NCBI GenBank assembly: GCA_020433785.1
Contig: JAGRCC010000071.1
Coordinates: 1 to 6,325, forward strand
Origin: Anaerolineae bacterium
Lineage (GTDB): Bacteria; Chloroflexota; Anaerolineae; 4572-78; J111
Length of the DNA stretch: 6,325 nucleotides
Direction of reading: 5' to 3'
Shown here: in pieces, positions 1 to 4,862 of the stretch
Numbering within the stretch: the stretch's first letter is position 1
How the letters are laid out: each line of letters starts with the position of its first letter
Program-made: the position numbers and the translations under genes
The notes under the pieces: generated by a model
What the model was told of the DNA's origin: nothing
The model's database searches: none
Seen by the model: only the letters and a program-made list of their open reading frames with translations

Positions 1-7
1 GGGTCAT
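1..7 (-). CDS. Start of a downstream gene leaving the window, probably the toxin partner (partial)
   Basis: On the minus strand the stop codon of the antitoxin-like gene (TGA, 6-4) overlaps an ATG (7-5), giving an ATGA junction typical of translationally coupled pairs. The only readable codons are M-T and the first two bases of a third codon (CC, so proline). That is compatible with the M-x-P-G-D-V start of many PemK/MazF endoribonucleases, but two and two-thirds codons prove nothing. The call rests on the overlap and on the neighbour being antitoxin-like. The gene lies beyond position 1. Confidence 0.3.
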
Positions 8-231
8 GGATGATAGACTTCTTGGGCATCTTCTAATGAATACTCGACTTCGTCTTCTTCACGAAAGAACTGACTGAGTACAAAGTCTTGCCATTCGCTG
101 CTCTGCCAATCAGTGTATGCCGGCGTCAGGTTTCGTCTGGTCATAACAAAGAGGGTAAAATCCGCAATTTGTTGAACAATATCATCCGGCAAATTATCGA
201 TTTGGTCGTGTAACTGCTCTCGAATAGTCAT
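4..231 (-). CDS. Small antitoxin-like protein (DUF2281-like), 75 aa
   Basis: A short acidic protein with no recognised catalytic motif. Residues 10-29 (DQIDNLPDDIVQQIADFTLF) resemble the 'I..LP.e...ev.dFi.fl' helix of DUF2281 and related type II antitoxins. The middle (W42 to F56) is aromatic and acidic, and the C-terminus reads YSLEDAQEVYHP, similar to the acidic tails with which small antitoxins wrap their toxins. An ideal ribosome binding site, GGAGGT, lies at 242-237, five bases before the ATG (231-229). The stop overlaps the next ATG by four bases, so it is probably the first intact gene of an antitoxin-toxin pair. Its role as antitoxin is inferred from size, composition and coupling. 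A free-standing hypothetical protein is the alternative. Confidence 0.72.
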   Translation of the reverse strand: MTIREQLHDQIDNLPDDIVQQIADFTLFVMTRRNLTPAYTDWQSSEWQDFVLSQFFREEDEVEYSLEDAQEVYHP

Positions 232-234
232 TGT

Positions 235-324
235 TTACCTCCACAGCATCACTTGCAGCGGATCGGCAGCCGCCACAATGCGATGGGTAATTTCTTGATA
301 AAGCACAGAATCATCGATGGTCAT
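235..324 (-). pseudogene. Truncated N-terminus of a MNT-type nucleotidyltransferase (29 codons)
   Basis: This ORF opens at ATG 324-322 and ends at TAA 237-235. Its second half, RIVAAADPLQVMLWR, resembles the first helix and strand of minimal nucleotidyltransferases of MNT/HEPN pairs, which usually read 'RIV..adP.kIiLFGSrArG'. The resemblance stops exactly where the GSxAxG catalytic loop should begin. There the frame enters GGAGGTAA, which is the ribosome binding site of the next gene plus a stop. The simplest reading is a deletion that fused a nucleotidyltransferase start to the antitoxin-like gene. AAGGG, about ten bases upstream of the ATG, could still serve as a ribosome binding site, so it may be translated as a leader peptide coupled to the next gene (stop and start are three bases apart). 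The family match is by eye over about 15 residues. Confidence 0.5.
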
Positions 325-480
325 CGGTATGCCCTTTTATAAAAGTTGGCTGTCACTATTGTACCACATTCGGTGACGACAATAAAGGAAGTGTAACGTA
401 GGCTGGGGGGCGTAACTGTCGTTTCTACTCTCTATGGCTATCTGTCTCTTGTTTTGTGAGCTTAAATTGACCTCAGTTGG
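325..480. other. Divergent intergenic stretch without a gene
   Basis: Between the leftward 29-codon ORF and the rightward promoter I see no further ORF or RNA gene. It holds the candidate leftward -10/-35. Together with the leader of the pentapeptide gene, the gene-free span runs to 669. Confidence 0.6.
358..386 (-). promoter_or_regulatory. Candidate promoter for the leftward antitoxin-like unit
   Basis: On the minus strand TACAAT (363-358) is preceded at 17 bases by TTTATT (386-381), a weak -35. The -10 is the same hexamer found in the two rightward promoters of this window. It would place the transcript start about 27 bases before the 29-codon ORF. The -35 matches the consensus in only three of six bases. 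Confidence 0.35.
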
Positions 481-510
481 TTGTCATTTTGGGTGATCGC
501 CGGGTACAAT
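481..510 (+). promoter_or_regulatory. Promoter TTGTCA-N18-TACAAT upstream of the pentapeptide gene
   Basis: TTGTCA (481-486) and TACAAT (505-510) are each one mismatch from the sigma-70 consensus, with an 18-base spacer. The same two hexamers with the same spacing recur at 4704-4733 (25 of 30 bases identical without gaps), which argues for function. The 481 TTG is therefore better read as part of the -35 than as a start codon. The start of transcription would be near 517, leaving a leader of about 150 bases before ATG 670. Confidence 0.6.
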
Positions 511-575
511 ATAGTAGGCATCGACGTCAACGTGACTGCTCCATTTTGGTCTCTTCACTCGACTTATTACTCAAA
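481..575 (+). repeat. Promoter-leader repeat, copy A
   Basis: This segment is alignable with copy B (4704-4794). The first 30 bases match at 25 positions. Then come shared ATCGAC (520-525), GGTCTC (548-553) and CTTATTnCTCAAA (563-575), with about four gapped bases overall. Weaker similarity may continue to about 625 (shared ACTGA and TTG). The sequences upstream of 481 and 4704 are not alike, so the shared block begins at the -35. No terminal inverted repeats or target duplications were seen. Confidence 0.6.
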
Positions 576-669
576 TCTATCTGCACTGCGCTCGGATTTC
601 GATCAACTACTGACTTTGTTATACTGCCAAAGTTATTTCACGTGTGACTTTATACAAGGACAAAGTAAA

Positions 670-1470
670 ATGAGACGAGATGAGCTTTTAAGGTTACTCC
701 GGGCTACAGCACATAGTAACGCTAGCATGTTAGATTTAAAGGGTAAGACTTTAAGAGATTTGGATTTACAAGGTCTCGACTTAAGCAGAACAATTCTCGA
801 GGGTAGTGATTTAAGTGGCGCTAACCTGTCAGACGCTAATCTATACGAGACTAATTTAATTACAGCGACGTTACGCAAAACAATTTTAAATGGCACTAAT
901 TTGGTTAAGGCTAATTTGACCAGAGCTAATATGCAAGAGGCCAGCCTACGTGAGGGCAACTTACATAAGGCTATTTTGGATCATGCCAACCTGAGCAAAG
1001 CAAACATGCGTCAAGCTAATCTAACTGAGGCAAGCTTATCCGGCACCGATCTCAATAAGTCTATTTTAATTGCAAGCACTTTGAACAAAGCTAATTTAGA
1101 TTATGCAAAGTTAGCAGAAGCTATATTAGCTGGTGCAAACTTAAAAAAAGTGAGTCTGCGTGAAGCTAGTCTTAATTACGCAGATCTAACAGGTGCAGAT
1201 TTTAGTGGGGCTAATTTGAATGGGGCTAATCTTGTATTTGCTAAGTTGACTGGGATTGTTTTGGATAAAGCTAGTTTAAGGGATGCAGTTTTTATAAAAG
1301 AGGATATCGATAAGGTTGACCTTTCAGGAGTCGATTTTAGTCAAGCTAAATTGATTGATTCTGTTGATTGGTTTAAGCGTATGATCGAACTATCTCAACA
1401 AGAAGGGGAATTTGATGACGCTCTAGACCGAAGACTTCCAGGGAGTGGTTGGTTTGGGAAAAGGAGATGA
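670..1470 (+). CDS. Pentapeptide-repeat protein, 266 aa
   Basis: About 40 consecutive, uninterrupted pentapeptides of the A(N/D)Lxx type run from residue 26 to 230 and should fold into a right-handed quadrilateral beta-helix of about ten turns. Ahead lies a 25-residue N-terminal segment (MRRDELLRLLR...), and after it a 36-residue charged tail with WF at 234-235 and 261-262. There is no signal peptide or membrane segment, so it is cytoplasmic. I chose ATG 670 because AAGGA (656-660) sits nine bases upstream. The frame is open back to TTG 481, but that stretch is a promoter and repeated leader. Some family members (Qnr, MfpA) mimic DNA and protect gyrase; this protein lacks the loops and dimer module to assign that role, so function is unknown. 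Leu and Ala codons are AT-rich (TTA, TTG, GCT), unlike the GC-rich dehydrogenase at the right edge. Confidence 0.9.
   Translation: MRRDELLRLLRATAHSNASMLDLKGKTLRDLDLQGLDLSRTILEGSDLSGANLSDANLYETNLITATLRKTILNGTNLVKANLTRANMQEASLREGNLHKAILDHANLSKANMRQANLTEASLSGTDLNKSILIASTLNKANLDYAKLAEAILAGANLKKVSLREASLNYADLTGADFSGANLNGANLVFAKLTGIVLDKASLRDAVFIKEDIDKVDLSGVDFSQAKLIDSVDWFKRMIELSQQEGEFDDALDRRLPGSGWFGKRR
820..1359 (+). repeat. Six-fold 30-residue (90-bp) super-repeat inside the pentapeptide domain
   Basis: Residues 51-230 divide into six blocks of exactly six pentapeptides. Blocks 1-4 carry Glu at position 10 (residues 60, 90, 120, 150) and Lys at position 20 (70, 100, 130, 160). Position 30 is Lys in blocks 1, 2, 3 and 5 (80, 110, 140, 200). 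Position 23 is Leu in all of blocks 1-4. Blocks 5 and 6 are degenerate. This suggests growth by duplication of a 90-bp unit rather than of single 15-bp units. Confidence 0.6.
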
Positions 1471-1495
1471 TCTCAACTCATTTTTGGTTCTACCC

Positions 1496-3007
1496 CTAAT
1501 CCAGCCACTCACAGACACTTCCGTCACTATCCCGATCTAAATTGTGGACATCCCCATGACCACTACTTACACAATAGTTGAAGCATTGTTGCGCAGATCC
1601 ACTGCTTCCAAAATCACCACAATTGTAATAATCACCATCACACAAACAGGGTACATCTTCAGAATTGTCTAAAGTAGGTTGCGGCGAATTTTCGATATTA
1701 GTAATTGCCGAATCGGTGGTGTCCGGTTCAGGAGTAAAAAAGACAGGATCGTTGAACCACCGAATGCAAGGTTCCGGATAGTTGCCAGATTTATCCACAA
1801 CTGTTAATCGGACGCCGTAAGGGCCAGGGGGAACTGTCGATGTCTCTAAATGCATCAAAACACCGTTTTCAACGGGTGTGTCTTGCTCAAACAGATAGTT
1901 CCATACCCCGCTATGGGGATCGGTGCTGTATTCAATTTTGTAGCTCTTAAAGTTTGGCACATTGGCGAAGCCGCTAATGGCTACTACCCGAGATGAAAAT
2001 GGAAGGCCGGGAGCAGGCGATGTGATCTGCGCATTTGGATGGCAATCAGATTGATTATCAGGTGCCTCTAAACTGGGTACAATCGTCACATTTGCCACCG
2101 CCTTTGCTGGGGCGGGATTATCGGCTAAAGGATTGGTACCGTTCTGACTTGACAGCGGCGGCGCGTCGATTATTGGTATTGTGTCATCGGTATTGCTGAC
2201 CGTCACCACAAAAGCAGCTACCCAGCCGATCCCATCGGGAGTGGCAACTTGCCACCAAGACGAGTCGATATTACGCCCCACTATCGGCAGACTTTCACCG
2301 GCAGCCAGCGTAGTTACAATGCTATAATCTGTACCGGGGCCACCCCGGACATTGATGTTGGTTTCAGCAGCGGCTACCTTTGGCCCATCAATCTCGGAGT
2401 TTGGGGCTTGACTGATGTATAGTTCGGCAAAACGCTGCACCAAAGGTTTATCAACAGTAGCTAAAAAAGCCCGCCACTGCTCTATATCCTTGTTCATCGC
2501 TTTAAAATCAATACCCAAAAATTCCTCATACTCATCTATCGTTACATCGGTAATATATCGCTGCCCGTCAAGGTCTATGCTTACCGTCAGCGTCTCCAAG
2601 CAAGGAAAATCTCTCAGAAACCTGGCTGACATTTCCAACAACTTTTTGTGAGCGAAGTACTCTGTCTCTACGAAACCATCTTTGAATACGACCGTTTTGT
2701 TGTCAAAGCTGGTCCGTTCCAGATCAATAAATGAACTAGTGTCTGCCAATCTTTCCATAAAAGCTACTTCTTCGCATTCCAGTGCTTCGATTCGCTCATT
2801 AATTAAAGCATTGGCGTCGTTATTGGCGGTGGAGTTGGTTGGCTTGCTGCTGTTATTTGATGCCTCATCAGCAGGCTCGTCAGGGCTGTTTGTCTTATGA
2901 GATGCGGGGCTAGCCTCTCCGCACGCAAGCATGCTGACCAACAGAATGAGGAAGACAAGCGTGAACGATACTTTGGTTGTTTTTTCTCGTGATAGTAAGT
3001 GGTTCAT
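1496..3007 (-). CDS. Secreted lipoprotein with SH3b, Ig-like and Excalibur domains, 503 aa
   Basis: A lipid-anchored extracytoplasmic protein. Residues 1-28 form a signal peptide (basic RxxKTTK, then a hydrophobic stretch) ending in MLA-C29, a lipobox. A Ser/Asn/Pro-rich linker follows (30-66). Residues 68-200 form an acidic helical region I do not recognise. A bacterial SH3 domain spans about 210-271, with NVRGGPGTDYSIV and the WWQVATPDGIGWV core, and probably binds cell-wall material. After another linker, 325-418 look like an Ig-like beta domain (ITSPAPGLPF to VRLTVVDKSGNYP). The end, about 454-503, is a Cys-rich Excalibur module: cysteines at 454, 456, 463, 475, 479 and 499, and the DRDSDGSVCE calcium-binding motif at 491-500. 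I chose ATG 3007-3005 because AAAGGTGG ends four bases before it; a TTG at 3043 would add 12 residues before the signal peptide. The gene converges on the pentapeptide gene with a 25-base gap. Its exact task is unknown. Confidence 0.88.
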   Translation of the reverse strand: MNHLLSREKTTKVSFTLVFLILLVSMLACGEASPASHKTNSPDEPADEASNNSSKPTNSTANNDANALINERIEALECEEVAFMERLADTSSFIDLERTSFDNKTVVFKDGFVETEYFAHKKLLEMSARFLRDFPCLETLTVSIDLDGQRYITDVTIDEYEEFLGIDFKAMNKDIEQWRAFLATVDKPLVQRFAELYISQAPNSEIDGPKVAAAETNINVRGGPGTDYSIVTTLAAGESLPIVGRNIDSSWWQVATPDGIGWVAAFVVTVSNTDDTIPIIDAPPLSSQNGTNPLADNPAPAKAVANVTIVPSLEAPDNQSDCHPNAQITSPAPGLPFSSRVVAISGFANVPNFKSYKIEYSTDPHSGVWNYLFEQDTPVENGVLMHLETSTVPPGPYGVRLTVVDKSGNYPEPCIRWFNDPVFFTPEPDTTDSAITNIENSPQPTLDNSEDVPCLCDGDYYNCGDFGSSGSAQQCFNYCVSSGHGDVHNLDRDSDGSVCEWLD

Positions 3008-3088
3008 TTTGCCACCTTTGGCTCTTACAAATTCCATATTCAATTTTAGCGCAAAAGCATCAGAGTTTTACGTGAGGAGTCTTGGGAT

Positions 3089-3349
3089 TTGGATAGAGAA
3101 ATTGGGATCAATGCTATCCCAACTGCTTTAGTATTGATACAGTTACCCCTCGACGCCGCTTATTCATTCACGCTGCCAAAGATCGCACCGGGGGAGACAT
3201 CGATCCTGCTCATTACCACCACGACATCGACGCCGCCCGGAGTTCATCAACTGGCTGTCACCAGTCAATGGGTTAATTTGGCGCAAACTGTATATCCCAC
3301 GTTGGTAATAAAGCAGCGTCTTTTCTTGCCACTCATGTTCAAGAAGTAA
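3089..3349 (+). pseudogene. 3' fragment of an exported surface protein (Ig-like domain plus C-terminal tail)
   Basis: The frame is open from 3050 to TAA 3347-3349 but has no ATG and no ribosome binding site. From about residue 18 it reads like the last beta-sandwich domain of a secreted Chloroflexota protein: IAPGETSILLITTTTSTPPG, then VHQLAVTSQW, then the terminal segment RLFLPLMFKK. Such proteins commonly end in a short hydrophobic '(V/L)(Y/F)LPL(I/L)..' tail after an Ig-like repeat. The start of the gene is missing: upstream lies the oppositely oriented lipoprotein and its 5' region. Codons here are more GC-rich than in the lipoprotein. I read it as a remnant left by a rearrangement. A short real gene is unlikely, because a free C-terminal domain would lack its signal peptide. 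Confidence 0.55.
3102..3122. repeat. Perfect 7-bp inverted repeat
   Basis: TTGGGAT (3102-3108) and ATCCCAA (3116-3122) flank a seven-base loop. It lies about 95 bases upstream of the lipoprotein start and inside the 5' end of the surface-protein remnant. It has no T-run on either strand, so it is not a clear terminator. It could be an operator or chance. Confidence 0.3.
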
Positions 3350-3625
3350 TCGTCGGTTGGTTCAAGGGGCAAGATCCAATATCCCACACACGTTCTTTGT
3401 CGAGTTTCGTACTTCAACCCGATCTATGGCTTAAATCAAGGATGAATGATGTGTGTGACTATCATTAGGGTGGTTTTCACGGCATTTTGGGAGTTAAAAC
3501 TGACCAAGGTATTATAGAAAAATGAAGTTTGACTTTGCTTTATCTTGGTGCTACCTTTTCTGCAAATAGCCGTTCCATAATTACGAATTACCTATGGTAT
3601 AACCTCAGGAACTAAGAACAGTTCA
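3350..3625. promoter_or_regulatory. Intergenic region with a candidate promoter at 3487-3515
   Basis: No ORF of note is present. TTGGGA (3487-3492) and TATTAT (3510-3515) are spaced by 17 bases (four of six and five of six matches) and would start transcription about 105 bases before the DUF2283 gene. A second -35-like TTGACT (3529-3534) has only a poor -10 (TACCTT, 3552-3557). AATGAT/ATCATT (3445-3450, 3461-3466) is a weak inverted repeat. Confidence 0.4.
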
Positions 3626-3874
3626 ATGTACCGAGTGATGAACGAAAACGAATTGATGATGGGATATGACCGCGAAGCCGATGTGCTATATCTGTCCTTT
3701 GGCCAGCCTCAAAAGGGAATGACCTATGTTGAACTTGATAATAACCTGATTGTACGTTTGCACCCCGATACCGGCAAGGTTATGGGATTAACACTTCTTG
3801 ATTTTAGTCAGCGTTTTGGGACGGTTGAGTCGCTGGTCAAAGTTCCTATCGTGGGTGAATTTGTGATGGCGTAG
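3626..3874 (+). CDS. DUF2283 family protein, 82 aa
   Basis: The conserved family opening YDREADVLYLSF is at residues 14-25. The rest follows the DUF2283 pattern: acidic strand VELDNNLIVRLHPDTGKVMGL (36-56) and LLDFSQRF (58-65). The family consists of small beta-rich proteins often found in predicted toxin-antitoxin pairs, for example beside DUF4258; the molecular role is not settled. The start is uncertain: ATG 3626 has only AAGAA in front, while ATG 3638 and the double ATG at 3653/3656 would bring the conserved motif closer to the N-terminus, as is usual for the family. It is the first gene of a likely operon, 22 bases ahead of the DUF433 gene. That makes it either a third component or an independent neighbour of the DUF433-DUF5615 pair. 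Confidence 0.82.
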   Translation: MYRVMNENELMMGYDREADVLYLSFGQPQKGMTYVELDNNLIVRLHPDTGKVMGLTLLDFSQRFGTVESLVKVPIVGEFVMA

Positions 3875-3896
3875 AGAAAGTGAGCAAAGATTCTTT

Positions 3897-4226
3897 ATGA
3901 ACCCACTCCAAGAAGCTGAAAAGTTACTGTCCTTACTTACCCCGGCGGAGAAAGCGCAACTGCTTCAATGGGTCGCTCGGGAATTGGGGCAGGCTTTCCC
4001 CGGTATTGAAACAACCCCCGACGTTTGTGGCGGCGAACCCTGTATTGTTCGAACCCGTATTCCCGTTTGGGTTTTAGTTCGAGCCAGAGAATTAGGCGCT
4101 AGTGAGGCGGCTTTATTGCAAGCCTACCCTACTTTACGAGCCGAGGATTTAACGAATGCTTGGGCTTATGCTCGTGCTCATAAAGCTGAAATCGAACAAC
4201 AGATCCGGGAAAACGAGGAAGCCTAA
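3897..4226 (+). CDS. DUF433 antitoxin (VapB45-like), 109 aa
   Basis: Residues 36-95 match the DUF433 core: GIETTPDVCGGEPCIVRTRI (36-55), then PVWVLVRARELGASEAALLQ, AYPTLRAEDL and the helical end. DUF433 has a helix-turn-helix-like fold and is the usual antitoxin of DUF5615 PIN-like toxins; the Mycobacterium tuberculosis VapB45/VapC45 pair is of this type as I recall. Residues 1-32 form an extra amphipathic helix pair (LLSLLTPAEKAQLLQWVARE) that may serve dimerisation. The start has a weak ribosome binding site (AAAGTGAG about 14 bases upstream), so translation may depend on the DUF2283 gene upstream. The toxin gene begins three bases after the stop. By analogy with other antitoxins it probably binds its own promoter and neutralises the toxin. 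Confidence 0.88.
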   Translation: MNPLQEAEKLLSLLTPAEKAQLLQWVARELGQAFPGIETTPDVCGGEPCIVRTRIPVWVLVRARELGASEAALLQAYPTLRAEDLTNAWAYARAHKAEIEQQIRENEEA

Positions 4227-4229
4227 CGG

Positions 4230-4571
4230 ATGGCGCAACTGTACAGTAACGAAAATTTTCCACGGCAGGTAGTGGAAGAATTGCGCCAATTAGGTCATGA
4301 TGTTTTGACCACCCAAGAAGCAGGCAACGCCGGGCAGGCGGTTCCTGATGAAGCTGTTTTAGATTTTGCGGCTAAGAATAATCGTACTCTGCTAACGATT
4401 AACCGTAAACACTTCATTCGTCTCCATCAAAACGATGCCTCCCATTCCGGAATAATTGTATGTACCTTCGATCCGGATTTTATAGCTCAAGCTCAGCGTA
4501 TCGATCTTGCCATCAAAGCGCACCCTCAGCTTGCAGGCCAACTCATTCGTGTTAATCGCCCTCCACAATAA
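4230..4571 (+). CDS. DUF5615 PIN-like toxin (VapC45-like), 113 aa
   Basis: A small PIN-like nuclease family protein, normally the ribonuclease toxin of DUF433 pairs. The family layout is clear: LYSNENFPRQVVEELRQLGH (4-23) in place of the usual 'LLDENLP..lv..Lr.lGH', then DVLTTQEAG (24-32), PDEAVLDFA (39-47), and LLTINRKHF (54-62) in place of 'LLT.D.DF'. HSGIIVCTFDPDF and the closing LIRVNRPPQ complete it. Two positions usually Asp are Asn here (N7 and N58). E8, D24, D40 and E41 remain. Either this subfamily uses other acids or the nuclease is weakened. The start has GAGGAA (4215-4220) nine bases upstream, inside the antitoxin gene, so the two are coupled. Confidence 0.87.
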   Translation: MAQLYSNENFPRQVVEELRQLGHDVLTTQEAGNAGQAVPDEAVLDFAAKNNRTLLTINRKHFIRLHQNDASHSGIIVCTFDPDFIAQAQRIDLAIKAHPQLAGQLIRVNRPPQ

Positions 4572-4703
4572 GCTTGATGTTGAATTAGCTGAGAAAATAA
4601 TTATGAAGGATGAATTATGAGGGATGAAGGATGTGACGCCGGTCGGTTGGGTCGGTTGGGTCGGCTTCGGCGTCGCTGTTTGGATCACCACTAGTCTAGC
4701 TCC
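4572..4703. repeat. Intergenic patch with ATGAAGGATG-type short repeats
   Basis: Position 4601-4633 holds ATGAAGGATG twice (4603-4612 and 4624-4633), with a related ATGAGGGATG (4617-4626) overlapping the second copy. This is a low-complexity pattern of the kind scattered between genes in Chloroflexota and cyanobacteria. The hairpin with G-rich loop follows. No gene is visible. Confidence 0.5.
4635..4674 (+). repeat. Hairpin with 9-bp tandem repeats and G-tracts in its loop
   Basis: GACGCCG (4635-4641) and CGGCGTC (4668-4674) are perfect complements. Between and beside them the 9-bp unit GGTCGGTTG repeats at 4641, 4650 and (diverged) 4659. The loop contains GGTTGG-GTC-GGTTGG (4645-4659). It lies 64 bases after the toxin stop codon, but no T-run follows on the plus strand, so it is not a standard intrinsic terminator. 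Confidence 0.55.
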
Positions 4704-4733
4704 TTGTCAATTTGGCCGGTTGCCGGGTACAAT
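4704..4733 (+). promoter_or_regulatory. Promoter TTGTCA-N18-TACAAT upstream of DUF4160
   Basis: TTGTCA (4704-4709) and TACAAT (4728-4733) have the same spacing and largely the same spacer as the promoter at 481-510. Transcription would begin near 4740, giving a leader of about 120 bases before ATG 4863. Confidence 0.6.
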
Positions 4734-4794
4734 ATCGGTATCGACTTCGATCTGATTGGTTACTGTCGGTCTCCCTGGCCGCTTATTCCTCAAA
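4704..4794 (+). repeat. Promoter-leader repeat, copy B
   Basis: Diverged copy of 481-575. Shared landmarks are GCCGGGTACAATAT (4722-4735), ATCGAC (4740-4745), GGTCTC (4768-4773) and CTTATTnCTCAAA (4782-4794). The similarity ends in the leader, before the ribosome binding site, so the coding regions are not part of the repeat. Confidence 0.6.
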
Positions 4795-4850
4795 AATTTG
4801 TTCATAGGGGTTGACGTTACTGAAGTTGATTAAAATAGATCATCTGTTTT

Positions 4851-4861
4851 GGGAAACTCCC
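4851..4861 (+). promoter_or_regulatory. Ribosome binding site of DUF4160 inside a small hairpin
   Basis: GGGA (4851-4854), the only good Shine-Dalgarno candidate (eight bases from ATG 4863), pairs exactly with TCCC (4858-4861) across a three-base loop. The stem is only four pairs, so the effect on translation is speculative. Confidence 0.35.
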
Positions 4862-4862
4862 T

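Noticed and set aside
633..959. Minus-strand ORF of 108 codons
   Set aside because: It is the antisense of the pentapeptide repeats, with a composition rich in Leu, Lys and Ser dictated by the repeat; no ribosome binding site.
820..1359. CRISPR-like or tandem DNA repeat array in the pentapeptide gene
   Set aside because: The periodicity is explained by coding for pentapeptides; there are no identical repeats with spacers.
2415..2900. Two plus-strand ORFs (2415-2651, 2682-2900)
   Set aside because: Both lie antisense to the lipoprotein gene, whose frame shows recognisable domains throughout.
2931..3131. Plus-strand ORF overlapping the lipoprotein start
   Set aside because: It is mostly the antisense of the signal peptide, with no family resemblance.
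3445..3466. Inverted repeat AATGAT/ATCATT as a terminator
   Set aside because: The stem is six AT-rich pairs with a ten-base loop and no T-run, so it is likely chance.
4392..4691. Minus-strand ORF with Thr-Pro-Gln repeats
   Set aside because: The PTQPTQPT part is the antisense of the 9-bp tandem repeat, and the rest is antisense to the toxin gene.
4811..4836. TTGACG with TAAAAT as the DUF4160 promoter
   Set aside because: The spacer is only 14 bases; the conserved pair at 4704-4733 is much better.
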